Assembly: GCA_021773095.1 (NCBI GenBank)
Contig: JAJFKR010000029.1
Location: 117,066-181,065, forward strand
Source of the DNA: Woeseiaceae bacterium
GTDB taxonomy: Bacteria > Pseudomonadota > Gammaproteobacteria > Steroidobacterales > Woeseiaceae
Reading direction: 5' to 3'
Length of the DNA: 64,000 bases
In this document: positions 1 through 8,418 of the stretch, one piece after another
Layout of the letters: each line of letters opens with the position of its first letter
How positions within the stretch are numbered: the stretch's first letter is position 1
Position numbers and translations under genes: made by a program
Notes under the pieces: generated by a model
The model's input: only the letters and a program-made list of their open reading frames with translations
The model's database searches: none
Told to the model about the DNA's origin: nothing

Positions 1-1043
1 ACAATACGCAGCTCGACTCCCGGAATCGGTTGCCCGGCGGCCCGTAGTTTGCCGGACAGAGGTCCGTCCAACACATGCCGGTCGGGGCTGAGGGTCGCAA
101 GAATCGGCGAGGTTTCGGTCTGTCCGTAAGATTGCACGAAGTCCACGTCCGGCAGCATCGTAAGGGCCTGTCGGACGAGTGCCTCGGGCATCGGTGATGC
201 TCCGTAAATAATGCAACGCAGGCTGCTGAGGTCGTAGTCCGGGAATGCCGGATCGTTGAGTACCATATTCAACATTGTCGGGGCCAGGAACAGGCGCGTG
301 ACCCGGCTCTGCTGGATCGCCGCAAGCGTCGCCACCGGCGAAAAAGCCGGAATGAAGACGTTCGTGCCGGCAAGTATGGCTGTAGAAATACACATGAATC
401 CACCGGCAACATGGAACAGCGGGGCCGCCTGCAGTATGACATCGCCCATGCGGGCCTGAACCCCAAGCAGGGTCTGCAATACGTTGAGCAGCAGATTGCG
501 GTGGCTCAGCATTACACCTTTGGAGACGCCCGTCGTACCACCCGTATAAAAAAGCGCGGCGAGATCGTCGCCCGCTCGCGCGGAAGCCGCTACGGCCTCC
601 GCGTCCTCCAGCAGTGACTGCAATGACAGCTCGCCGGCAGCTGCTTCGTCACCGCCGAGATAAATGACTGTCGGTTGTTCGGACAGTTCCTCGAGCGCCG
701 CCGGCAGCATCGCGGCCATTGCTTCGTCCACGAGGACGACAGTGCTGCCCGAATCGGACAGCCAGTACACCAGTTCGGCCGGGGCGAGCCGCGTGTTGAT
801 GGGCACAATCACGCCGCCGGCCCAGGAGATGCCGAACAGGGACAGGTAATACAGATCGCTGTTTTGCGAAAGGATCGCAACCCGGTCGCCGGGCTCAACG
901 CCGAGCTTTTGCAGTCCGCCCGCCAACAGGGCGACTTCGGCCACCAATTCCTTCCAGCTGCGAACCCGCTCCTGCATGATAGTGGCGGGTGAGTTGCTGT
1001 TTACCTGCAACGCGCGTTTGATGGCACCGGACAAAGACAGCAT
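1..1043 (-). CDS. Acyl-CoA synthetase (AMP-binding), C-terminus beyond window
   Basis: Adenylate-forming acyl-CoA synthetase that would activate a carboxylic acid through an acyl-AMP to its CoA thioester. The reading frame starts at the ATG at 1043-1041 (MLSLSGAIKRALQ) and stays open to the left edge, so about 347 residues are present and the C-terminal domain is missing. The family signature FYTGGTTGVSKGVMLSH, the nucleotide-binding loop, is encoded around 505-560. Earlier stretches such as GDRVAILSQNSDLYY and PINTRLAPAEL are typical of medium/long-chain or aryl ligases. It is divergent from plsB across a 145-bp gap. It could feed the acyl-CoA operon further right, but it is not adjacent to it. 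The family is secure; the substrate is unknown. Confidence 0.9.
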   Translation of the reverse strand, partial: MLSLSGAIKRALQVNSNSPATIMQERVRSWKELVAEVALLAGGLQKLGVEPGDRVAILSQNSDLYYLSLFGISWAGGVIVPINTRLAPAELVYWLSDSGSTVVLVDEAMAAMLPAALEELSEQPTVIYLGGDEAAAGELSLQSLLEDAEAVAASARAGDDLAALFYTGGTTGVSKGVMLSHRNLLLNVLQTLLGVQARMGDVILQAAPLFHVAGGFMCISTAILAGTNVFIPAFSPVATLAAIQQSRVTRLFLAPTMLNMVLNDPAFPDYDLSSLRCIIYGASPMPEALVRQALTMLPDVDFVQSYGQTETSPILATLSPDRHVLDGPLSGKLRAAGQPIPGVELRI

Positions 1044-1188
1044 AGATTTGCTCCAGTCTAAAGTGGCTCGACCGAGACGGTCGGCCTCGGAAACTCGTTT
1101 GAGTATTACAAACTTCGAGCTGCATTCAATAACAAAGTGATACTCTGGAGAATAATAATGCAACCTGCCATGGGGGTCCAACCGGACA

Positions 1189-3567
1189 ATGAGCGAGACC
1201 GGCACAGATGAAACAAAGCACAGTGGGCCATCACCGTGGCCGGCGGCTGACGGACGTCGTGTTTTGTTCTTGGTCGATGTCCGCAACGATTTTGAACGCT
1301 CGCTGGTCCGCGAGTGGATTCACGAATCGAGACCAAACTCTGGAACATCGGTCAGTAGGGCCTGGCATGTCCTGGCAATCCAGAGGAATCGCCGCGGTAC
1401 GAGGGCGGTACCACAGGAATTACCAGAGTACCTGGGTGACGGCGAGGATACGTGGCTGGCACCCGTTCGCATCGCCTGGTTTTCCACATCCGGTGGGCAA
1501 AGAAAGGGTGTAAGAATGGCGGACCTGGTGCACGGTGATCCCAGTGAGCCTGGATGGATTCGGCAACGCTGGTTGCACGCGAAGAACGATAAGCGATGGT
1601 GCTTTGTCCTCGCAGATCCCGATACAACCCGGGTACTGGAAGGGCGCTACGCGTGTTCGAACCAGTCGAAACAGGCAAATTTTCCGGATTACGTCGTGCG
1701 TTTGGCGGTGCTGGCGCTGGAGCGGGCCGAACGCCGTACGAGAGGTACGCGCTACAAGGTGCCGAGGCTGGTGGATGAGGATATTCTGGCACGCTCGTCG
1801 TTCCAACAGGAGCTGGCGGATCTTGCCGCGAAGCAGGGCAAACAAGCGGCCGACGTTATTCGCGAAGCCAAATCCTATCTGCGGGAGATGGCCGCCGCCC
1901 ACCGCACGATTTTTATCGATCTTTTCGCACGCTTTAGCCACTTCATGTACACGCGCGGGTTCGACGACAAGCTGGATTACGACGATGAGGAACTGAAGAA
2001 AATCCGGGACATCACATTGCAGCGTCCGGTCGTGTTCCTTTTCACCCACAAATCCTACCTCGACGTGCCGGTTCTCATTCACCTGTTCTATGACAACGAT
2101 TTTCCGCCAGCGCACTTGTTCGGCGGCATCAATATGAATATCTTTGGCCTCGGCGCACTGATGCGTGGTGCCGGCCTGGTGTTCATACGCAGAAGCTTTC
2201 AGGACAATGCGATCTATAAGCTCGTGTTCCAGCACTACGTCGATTACCTGATCGAAAAACGCTTCCCGCTGATGTGGTCTATCGAAGGGACGCGCTCGCG
2301 GTCCGGAAAGTTGATGGCGCCGCGGCTCGGTCTGTTGAGCTACGTCGTTGAAGCATGCCGCCGAACCGACGCCGGCAATATGATGCTTGTGCCCGTGTCC
2401 ATAGCCTTCGACCAGATTCCCGAAGTCGGTGAGTTCAGCGCCGAGCAACGAGGTGGCTCGAAGAAAGCGGAGGACGTAAATTGGCTGATGAGTTATCTAA
2501 CTGGTCTGAAGCACCCTTTCGGTCGCATATTCGTTCGCTTCGGTGAGCCGCTGCAGCTAACAGACGGCGAAACATCGGTCATTCCCGCCAAGGCGGAGGA
2601 CAAGAAAGGCCATCACAGGCTGGTGCAAAAAACCGCATTTGAGATTTCTGACCGGATCAATCGTGTGACCCCGATTACGGCAACGGCATTGGTCACCTTG
2701 TCCTTGCTGGGAGCAGGACAGCGTGCGCTTACTTTGCGCGAGCTCGGTGAAGAGATCGCAGAGATTCAACGTTGGGTCGGCATCAGGAAATTGCCGACGA
2801 CCGGGGAGCTTGGCCTCGACGATCTCGAGAATGTCGAGCGCACACTTCTGGCCCTTGAGACGAACGGTGTCGTTGCCTGCTACCAGGGTGGTCCGGATGT
2901 GGTTTATTCAATCGGACCGGAGCAGAGCCTGTGTGCGGCCTACTACCGCAATACGATAATTCACTTTTTTATCAACGATGCACTGGGCGAACTTGGCATC
3001 TTGTTGTGCAATGGTGACGGTGAGACGGATCCGCAAGCCGCGTTCCGCGAAGAGGTTTTGGAGTTGCGAGATTTGTTCAAATTTGAATTCTTCTACGCCC
3101 CAAAAGAGGCGTTCTTCGATCAGGTGAGCATGTCACTGGCACTAAGGGACCCCGACTGGCTCGCTTGGCTGGGCCAGAACCAGGATCAGAAGCGCCAGCG
3201 TCTGGCACAAATGCGGCCGTTGCTGGCGCAACCGGTGTTACGCAGCCTCGTGGATGCCTATGTTGTGGTCGCCAACGTACTGTTGGCGTATGACAGCCAC
3301 CCGGCTGATGACGAACAGGAGTTTCTGGGAAAGTGTCTGGCCCTTGGTGGGCAAATGTACCGGCAACGACGAATTGCAAGTGAGGAGTCAATTGCGAAAG
3401 AACAATACAAAGGAGGCTGGCAGCTTGTCCGCAATCGTGGCCTGACCGCAGCCGCGGATATCGACCTCGCCGCAGCACGCACAGGCTTTGCGCTGCAATT
3501 GCGACGACTGAGTCACCATCTCGATGTCATTCAATCCATTGCGGTTAGCCGCATGTCAGGGGAATAG
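1189..3567 (+). CDS. plsB: Glycerol-3-phosphate acyltransferase PlsB
   Basis: Membrane-associated sn-glycerol-3-phosphate acyltransferase, making 1-acyl-glycerol-3-phosphate as the first step of phospholipid synthesis. The protein is 792 residues, close to the usual length of about 800 for proteobacterial PlsB. The acyltransferase motifs appear in order: FTHKSYLDVPVL (the H-x4-D block), GALMRGAGLVFIRRSF (substrate binding), then WSIEGTRSRSGK and LVPVSIAFDQ. Residues before about 200 form the poorly conserved N-terminal domain, and the region after about 500 is the PlsB-type C-terminal domain. It opens an operon with the HAD-PlsC fusion (3-bp gap) and gpsA, so two acylation steps and the supply of glycerol-3-phosphate are made together. 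The start could be slightly further downstream, since the ribosome-binding site is weak. Confidence 0.95.
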   Translation: MSETGTDETKHSGPSPWPAADGRRVLFLVDVRNDFERSLVREWIHESRPNSGTSVSRAWHVLAIQRNRRGTRAVPQELPEYLGDGEDTWLAPVRIAWFSTSGGQRKGVRMADLVHGDPSEPGWIRQRWLHAKNDKRWCFVLADPDTTRVLEGRYACSNQSKQANFPDYVVRLAVLALERAERRTRGTRYKVPRLVDEDILARSSFQQELADLAAKQGKQAADVIREAKSYLREMAAAHRTIFIDLFARFSHFMYTRGFDDKLDYDDEELKKIRDITLQRPVVFLFTHKSYLDVPVLIHLFYDNDFPPAHLFGGINMNIFGLGALMRGAGLVFIRRSFQDNAIYKLVFQHYVDYLIEKRFPLMWSIEGTRSRSGKLMAPRLGLLSYVVEACRRTDAGNMMLVPVSIAFDQIPEVGEFSAEQRGGSKKAEDVNWLMSYLTGLKHPFGRIFVRFGEPLQLTDGETSVIPAKAEDKKGHHRLVQKTAFEISDRINRVTPITATALVTLSLLGAGQRALTLRELGEEIAEIQRWVGIRKLPTTGELGLDDLENVERTLLALETNGVVACYQGGPDVVYSIGPEQSLCAAYYRNTIIHFFINDALGELGILLCNGDGETDPQAAFREEVLELRDLFKFEFFYAPKEAFFDQVSMSLALRDPDWLAWLGQNQDQKRQRLAQMRPLLAQPVLRSLVDAYVVVANVLLAYDSHPADDEQEFLGKCLALGGQMYRQRRIASEESIAKEQYKGGWQLVRNRGLTAAADIDLAAARTGFALQLRRLSHHLDVIQSIAVSRMSGE

Positions 3568-3570
3568 CGC

Positions 3571-5046
3571 ATGCGGGATTTGCACGACACTTTGAGCAAC
3601 GAAATTTCCTGCGGCGAAGAGGGGCAGCACGTCGGCGCTTTCTTCGATCTTGATCGAACCTTGCTGGCAGGGTTTTCTGCCCAGTCTTTCATGCTTGAAC
3701 GACTCCTGAGCGGCGGCATGTCGCCTCGGGAACTCATCGAACAGTTTCTGGCCGCCGTCAATTTCGGTCTTGGAAAAAGCGGATTTTCAGGGCTGATTGG
3801 GACCACCGCGAGGGCGCTGCGGGGCGTACCCGAAAGCATGCTGATCGAGCTGGGTGAGGAAGTATTCAGAAAGCACCTGGCGGCCGACATTTATCCGGAG
3901 TCGCGCGCGCTGGTTGAGGCCCATGCAAAAAAGGGACACTGCATTGCAATCGTGTCGTCAGCGACGGTGTATCAGATTCAACCGGTCGCCGATTCGCTCG
4001 GCATCGAGCATGTCCTTTGCACCCGGCTCGAAGTTAAAGACAAGCTCCTTACCGGTGAGGTGGTCAAGCCGACTTGCTATGGGGAGGGCAAGCTCACCGC
4101 AGTCAATCAACTCAGCAGTGAGCACGGGCTGGATCTCGAAAAGTCATACTTCTATACGGATTCTCATGAAGACCTGCCTTTGCTCGAGGCTGTTGGCAAA
4201 CCACGTCCCATCAATCCGAATGATCGATTGCGAACCCTGGCTACGGAACGCAACTGGCCCAGCCGCCGTTACACAAGCCGTGGTCAGCCCGGCGCGATGG
4301 CCTATGTCCGCACTGGTATGGCCTGGGGCTCCATGGTCGGATCGTTGTTATTCGCAGGGCTTCCGGCGTGGCTGATGAGCGGCTCGCGGCGGCAGGCAGC
4401 CAACGTGACGATGTCAACCTGGGGCGATCTTGCGGCCGCATTTACACAGCTGAATTTTCGCGTCAAAGGCGAGGGAAACCTGTGGTCCCATCGGCCGGCC
4501 GTTTTCATGTTCAATCACCAGAGTGGCGTCGATGCCATTATTGCCTCGAAGCTGATTCGCCGTGACATGACGGCAATTGCAAAAAAGGAAACAAAAAATA
4601 ATCCGATTCTCGGCGCATTTCTCAGCGCGGCGGGCGTGATATTTATCGATCGATTCAATCGCGAAGATGCCATCAAGGCGTTGCAACCTGCGGTGCAGGC
4701 AATGCGTGATGGCGTATCCATCGCTATCGCGCCGGAAGGAACACGCAGCGCCGACAGGACACTTGGCGCGTTCAAGAAGGGTGGTTTTCACCTGGCGATG
4801 CAGGCGGGAGTACCCATCGTTCCGATGGTTATCATGAACGCCACAGATTCCATGCCGAAGAGCTCCCACCTGATACGGCCGGCAACCATCGATATCGAGG
4901 TGTTGCCACCGGTCGTGACCGATGACTGGAGCCGCGAAAATCTGGACGAGCATATCGCCGGGGTCCGGAGTCTTTTTCTGGATGCCCTTGGGCAAGAGGA
5001 AGATACGGTGTCCGGCGAGTCAGCAGAACTGGAAAAACGGGAGTAG
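3571..5046 (+). CDS. HAD-IB phosphatase / 1-acyl-glycerol-3-phosphate acyltransferase fusion
   Basis: Two-domain protein of 491 residues. The N-terminal part (about 20-220) is a HAD subfamily IB hydrolase, with FFDLDRTLLAG as motif I, IVSSATVYQI as motif II and YFYTDSHEDLPLLEAVG as the metal-binding motif. The C-terminal part (about 290-480) is a PlsC-type acyltransferase with FMFNHQSGVDAII (H-x4-D), FIDRFNREDA and IAPEGTRS. PlsC makes phosphatidic acid; the HAD half suggests a phosphatase acting on a phosphorylated lipid intermediate. Similar fusions are known in actinobacteria and some gammaproteobacteria. The position between plsB and gpsA supports a role as the second acyltransferase. The phosphatase substrate is unknown. 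Confidence 0.92.
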   Translation: MRDLHDTLSNEISCGEEGQHVGAFFDLDRTLLAGFSAQSFMLERLLSGGMSPRELIEQFLAAVNFGLGKSGFSGLIGTTARALRGVPESMLIELGEEVFRKHLAADIYPESRALVEAHAKKGHCIAIVSSATVYQIQPVADSLGIEHVLCTRLEVKDKLLTGEVVKPTCYGEGKLTAVNQLSSEHGLDLEKSYFYTDSHEDLPLLEAVGKPRPINPNDRLRTLATERNWPSRRYTSRGQPGAMAYVRTGMAWGSMVGSLLFAGLPAWLMSGSRRQAANVTMSTWGDLAAAFTQLNFRVKGEGNLWSHRPAVFMFNHQSGVDAIIASKLIRRDMTAIAKKETKNNPILGAFLSAAGVIFIDRFNREDAIKALQPAVQAMRDGVSIAIAPEGTRSADRTLGAFKKGGFHLAMQAGVPIVPMVIMNATDSMPKSSHLIRPATIDIEVLPPVVTDDWSRENLDEHIAGVRSLFLDALGQEEDTVSGESAELEKRE

Positions 5047-5050
5047 GCAA

Positions 5051-6064
5051 ATGGCCAGAACAGCGAAACTGAAAGTGGGACTTCTTGGCGGTGGTTCCTG
5101 GGGTACAACGGTGGCCACGCTGGTATCACGCAATGCACCGATAATGCTGTGGGCGCGCGACCCTGCGACAGTTCACGAAATCAATGAACAGCACAGCAAT
5201 GAAAAATATCTGCCTGGCCGGCAATTACCCGAGCAACTGCGTGCGTGCGGATCGATTGCGGAAGCGGTGGACGGTGCAGACGTGCTCATCATGGGCGTCC
5301 CGTCACACGGTTTTCGCGAAGTGGCAACCGAAGCCGTGCAACATATCAGGCCCTGGGTGCCTGTCATCAGTCTCGCCAAGGGGCTTGAGCAGGGCAGTCA
5401 CCTGCGCATGACACAAGTCATCGATGAGGTGATGCCCGGCCACCCGGCCGGCGTATTGACCGGCCCTAATCTGGCGCGCGAAATTCATGGCGGCTATGCA
5501 GCGGCGGCGGTTATCGCGATGGAGGACGAGACTATTGTCAGGTCCCTGCAACAGGTTTTTCATTCGGGACTTTTTCGCGTGTACACGAATACCGATGTCA
5601 TTGGATGCGAGTTGGGTGGCGCCCTCAAGAACATCGTCGCGATCGCTTGCGGCATGGGAGACGGTCTCGGCGCTGGTGAGAATACGCGTTCCGCACTGAT
5701 TACGCGCGGGCTCGCAGAGTTAACGCGCCTCGGTACCGCAATGGGCGGCCGGCCGGAGACCTTTGCCGGTCTGGCAGGTCTTGGCGACCTGATCGCTACC
5801 TGCACCAGCCCGCAAAGCCGCAACCGCCATGTGGGCGATGAACTCGGACAAGGTAAGAAACTCGATGACATCATTGCGGCGATGAACATGGTGGCCGAAG
5901 GGGTCAAGACATCGGGTGTCGTGATGGAATTGGCTCGGCAGTTCGGCGTCGATATGCCGATCGCACGAGAGGTGTATCAGGTGATTGAAGGTAGCAGCAC
6001 ACCGACGAGGGCCTTCAAGGGGCTTTTGAGCCAGCGTGTGGGTTCCGAGTCCGATCCGGGTTGA
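5051..6064 (+). CDS. gpsA: NAD(P)-dependent glycerol-3-phosphate dehydrogenase
   Basis: Cytosolic enzyme reducing dihydroxyacetone phosphate to sn-glycerol-3-phosphate, the substrate of PlsB. The protein is 337 residues, the normal length. The Rossmann motif LLGGGSWGTTVATLVS is at residues 10-25, the central substrate segment around ALKNIVAIACGMGDGL, and the C-terminal part AGLGDLIATCTSPQSRNR is diagnostic of GpsA. The frame is open upstream to 4922, but only the ATG at 5051 gives a normal N-terminus; the extension would overlap the preceding gene by 125 bp. It lies 4 bp after that gene and is the last gene of the operon. Confidence 0.96.
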   Translation: MARTAKLKVGLLGGGSWGTTVATLVSRNAPIMLWARDPATVHEINEQHSNEKYLPGRQLPEQLRACGSIAEAVDGADVLIMGVPSHGFREVATEAVQHIRPWVPVISLAKGLEQGSHLRMTQVIDEVMPGHPAGVLTGPNLAREIHGGYAAAAVIAMEDETIVRSLQQVFHSGLFRVYTNTDVIGCELGGALKNIVAIACGMGDGLGAGENTRSALITRGLAELTRLGTAMGGRPETFAGLAGLGDLIATCTSPQSRNRHVGDELGQGKKLDDIIAAMNMVAEGVKTSGVVMELARQFGVDMPIAREVYQVIEGSSTPTRAFKGLLSQRVGSESDPG

Positions 6065-6095
6065 CTTGTTAACAGCCAAACCGCAAGGACCATTT

Positions 6096-6890
6096 TCATG
6101 CCGATACGTATTGCGGTGGCCCGGCAAGTGAGCGTCCACCATCGCAGGGAATGATTGCGCCGCTCAAATATTGTGCGGCATCGGAACACAGAAAAACCGC
6201 CAGCGAAGCGATCTCATCGATGCGCCCGTAGCGGCCCATCGGAATGGCCTGTTCCACTCGCTTGCGGTCTTCCTCAGTAGGTGCCAGGCGAGCCATTCCT
6301 TCCGTTCCCTCGATCGGCCCGGGCGCGATTGCATTGACCCGTACGCCGGCAGGCCCCCACTCCAGCGCCAACGTTTTCGTTAGCATATCCACACCGGATT
6401 TTGCGGCGCAGACATGCGCCTGTGCCGGATACGGCAACGAGCCCTGCGGAGCCGAAATGTTGATGATCGATGCGCCCGGTTTGTGCAAATGCTCATACGA
6501 CGAACGCAGTACATTGAAGGTTCCGAGAAGGTCGATATCGACGACAGCTTTGAAACCATTGGAGGAGAGTTCTGCCGCGGGTGCAACGAAGTTGCCAGCG
6601 GCACCGGACACGACGATATCGAGTTGGCCCAGCGTATTGGCGACTTTGCCGACAGCATCCGCTACCGCATCGAAGTCACGTACGTCGGCTGCCATTCCGA
6701 CCGACCTGACGCCTGTCGCCTCGATCTCGGCGACTGCGGCTTCTACCTTGTCCTGAGACCGGCTCAATACAGCAACGTCGGCACCAAAAGCGGCCAGAGC
6801 TTTTGCAATGCCAAGATTGATGCCGCTGGTGCCGCCGGCTACAAACGCAACTTGGCCTGACAGAATATCGGGCGCGAAGGCATCACTCAT
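6096..6890 (-). CDS. SDR oxidoreductase, peroxisomal-type 2,4-dienoyl-CoA reductase-like
   Basis: Short-chain dehydrogenase of 264 residues with the NADP-binding motif AGGTSGINLG near the N-terminus. The region AHVCAAKSGVDMLTK carries the catalytic Lys, but the Tyr of the usual Y-x3-K motif is absent (Val there). The following EWGPAGVRVNAIAPGPIEGT closely resembles peroxisomal 2,4-dienoyl-CoA reductase DECR2 and yeast Sps19, which also lack this Tyr. That suggests reduction of 2,4-dienoyl-CoA during breakdown of unsaturated acyl chains. It is the last gene of a minus-strand run beginning with the CoA-transferase, and lies directly after the broken desaturase remnant. The family is sure; the substrate is inferred. 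Confidence 0.85.
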   Translation of the reverse strand: MSDAFAPDILSGQVAFVAGGTSGINLGIAKALAAFGADVAVLSRSQDKVEAAVAEIEATGVRSVGMAADVRDFDAVADAVGKVANTLGQLDIVVSGAAGNFVAPAAELSSNGFKAVVDIDLLGTFNVLRSSYEHLHKPGASIINISAPQGSLPYPAQAHVCAAKSGVDMLTKTLALEWGPAGVRVNAIAPGPIEGTEGMARLAPTEEDRKRVEQAIPMGRYGRIDEIASLAVFLCSDAAQYLSGAIIPCDGGRSLAGPPQYVSA

Positions 6891-6918
6891 TTAATTACTC
6901 CTGTTGGTGGTTTGTAAT

Positions 6919-7106
6919 TCAGCATAAGTTAATCCATTCCATCTTTATAAACGGTAGCCGGCCAACCCGGGACGCCGGATCCATGTGGTAGGCGAAATGC
7001 AGTAACTCGTAATTCAGGAAATACAGCATTGCCGTGATCACGAACAGCAAAGCAATATTCAACGACAACAGGAAATACAATAATGCGGCGACCGGCAACC
7101 CAAAGC
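6919..7106 (-). pseudogene. Sterol desaturase/fatty acid hydroxylase-like, 3' fragment
   Basis: Remnant of a membrane di-iron hydroxylase. The encoded stretch LPVAALLYFLLSLN, a hydrophobic helix, then NYELLHFAYHMDP and RVGRLPFIK matches the second half of bacterial sterol-desaturase-family proteins, including one His motif (H-x3-H). The frame then turns into MEWINLC and stops at 6921-6919, before the final His-rich cluster expected in this family, so the 3' end is also lost. It is separated from its 5' half (8413-8710) by the insert at 7107-8412. If the insert and one copy of the hexamer GCTTTG are removed, the two halves join in frame as FFNGCF-GLPVAALL. Confidence 0.7.
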
Positions 7107-7111
7107 GGACA
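7101..7111. repeat. Left boundary of insert: direct-repeat hexamer plus inverted-repeat arm
   Basis: CAAAGC (7101-7106) is the first copy of the putative target duplication, and AAAGCGGACA (7102-7111) is the left inverted-repeat arm. The arm overlaps the hexamer by five bases, so the exact element end is ambiguous by a few bases. The matching arm lies at the right edge. Confidence 0.5.
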
Positions 7112-8412
7112 GTTATCGTCCTAGTGAGAAAATGCCTTTTGCCACTGTAGGCATCGCTGTGCATCACGCTCATCGTATTCTTGAACAGCCGACGGAAGGT
7201 CAAGTTCAAAACTACTTTCACGATCAATTCCCAGCGCTGTAAGTCGCATCGTGAACCAAGCAGTTACTCCGCCTGGGACCGTAGAACTGAATCGCGGAAA
7301 CTGGGGGTCTTCACCGCTTCCGGTTAGCCAATGATTCGGAAGTTCGGTATCGAGCGCCATAGCGCGGGCTAAACCGACAATATCCGCCGCTCCTGTTGCT
7401 AAAGCATCAACCGCTTGATCGCGTTTCTTGAACCCCCCCGTCACCATAATCGGTACATTTGAAACCTCCTTTGCACGGCGGGAGAAACCTACAAAGTAAG
7501 GTCCACTACTTGCGCCGTCCGAGCTTGCTTTGGCTCCCGGGAAGTATGTTCCTCCACTGATGTCGATGAGATCAACTGAGGTCGCGTTCAGGAGCCGTAT
7601 TGCCTCCAAAGAATCAGTCTCAGTCAGTCCGCCTTCCAGTTGATCCGTTGAGTTGATTCTGATTCCAATTGGAAACAGCGACCCTACCGCATCACGTACC
7701 TTGGCAATTACTTCGAGAACAATGCGGCAACGCGCTTCAATCGAACCGCCATATCCGTCAGCTCGGTGATTAAACAAGGGCGAAAGAAACTGGCTGAGCA
7801 AGAAACCATGACCCGCGTGAATCTGAACTCCTGTGAAGCCCACAGATTTTGCGTGCAGCGCGGCTTTAGCATACATATCAGGTAGGTCTTTGATTTCGGC
7901 AGGGGATAACTCTGCACATTGAAGACCCTCCAAACTTAGGGAAGATGGGCCTTTCGGGCGACTTATTGGCGGATGCGAAAGCGCACCAGCATGACCAAGT
8001 TGCGGCCAAATATGAGCATCACCAACCGTTGCTCGGCTTGCTAATTTCCGCAATAAGTCATCGTTAGAATGTGGTCCGAGTACCAAGTTGCCCGGTTTCT
8101 CGGGGAATCGATAATCTCCTTGCACTTCACCTATCAATGACAACGCAACCCCGCCCTCTGCCCACTTCTCGTAAAGGCGAGCTTGCGCTCCCGTTGGGTT
8201 GCCTTCTCCATCGGCCAATGAATCGGACATTGGGGATTTGGCAAGTCGATTCTTAAGAATCTTGCCGCACGGAAGTTCCAGTGGTGTTCGGAGGGCTTCC
8301 AAGTGTCCTTTATCGTCGTTCAAATATGACGTTCCTTTTCCCTGTTCCGAAACTGTCTAGCTGCACGCACATGATAACTCGACTGAATAGCGAACCAAAT
8401 GTCCGCTTTTGG
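7107..8412. mobile_element. 1.3-kb insert carrying an Old Yellow Enzyme gene, possible mobile unit
   Basis: The segment interrupts a desaturase-like gene. The hexamer CAAAGC occurs at both edges, at 7101-7106 and 8413-8418. Counting it once restores a continuous reading frame, so it behaves as a 6-bp target duplication. Near-terminal inverted repeats are AAAGCGGACA at 7102-7111 and TGTCCGCTTT at 8400-8409; on the left they share bases with the hexamer. The insert holds one complete gene and its leader, and no transposase. It could be a non-autonomous cassette mobilised in trans, or a fragment captured by another mechanism. The structure is seen directly; the mobility is inference. Confidence 0.5.
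7121..8323 (-). CDS. NADH:flavin oxidoreductase, Old Yellow Enzyme family
   Basis: FMN-dependent TIM-barrel ene-reductase or dehydrogenase of 400 residues. Family hallmarks are the N-terminal LKNRLAKSPMSD, WPQLGHAGALSH on the flavin face, VQIHAGHGFLLSQFLSP with its paired histidines, NHRADGYGGSIEAR, and the C-terminal phosphate-binding IMVTGGFKKRDQA and DIVGLARAMA. There is no C-terminal FeS/FAD extension, so this is the short single-domain type acting on alpha,beta-unsaturated carbonyls. It lies wholly inside the segment that splits the desaturase gene, and its base composition looks slightly lower in GC than its neighbours (about 52% in one sampled line against 58%), consistent with separate acquisition. 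The substrate is unknown. Confidence 0.9.
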   Translation of the reverse strand: MNDDKGHLEALRTPLELPCGKILKNRLAKSPMSDSLADGEGNPTGAQARLYEKWAEGGVALSLIGEVQGDYRFPEKPGNLVLGPHSNDDLLRKLASRATVGDAHIWPQLGHAGALSHPPISRPKGPSSLSLEGLQCAELSPAEIKDLPDMYAKAALHAKSVGFTGVQIHAGHGFLLSQFLSPLFNHRADGYGGSIEARCRIVLEVIAKVRDAVGSLFPIGIRINSTDQLEGGLTETDSLEAIRLLNATSVDLIDISGGTYFPGAKASSDGASSGPYFVGFSRRAKEVSNVPIMVTGGFKKRDQAVDALATGAADIVGLARAMALDTELPNHWLTGSGEDPQFPRFSSTVPGGVTAWFTMRLTALGIDRESSFELDLPSAVQEYDERDAQRCLQWQKAFSH

Positions 8413-8418
8413 CAAAGC
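8400..8418. repeat. Right boundary of insert: inverted-repeat arm plus direct-repeat hexamer
   Basis: TGTCCGCTTT (8400-8409) is the inverted partner of 7102-7111. CAAAGC (8413-8418) is the second copy of the putative target duplication. The stretch GCTTTTGGCAAAGC at 8405-8418 is itself a small imperfect palindrome, so a short repetitive intergenic palindrome could be an alternative explanation for this edge. Confidence 0.5.

Noticed and set aside
1420..2448. 342-codon open frame on the minus strand opposite plsB
   Set aside because: Antisense shadow of a well-supported plsB; the translation has no recognisable motifs.
4922..5050. Upstream extension of gpsA
   Set aside because: It overlaps the HAD-PlsC fusion and lacks family similarity; the ATG at 5051 gives the normal N-terminus.
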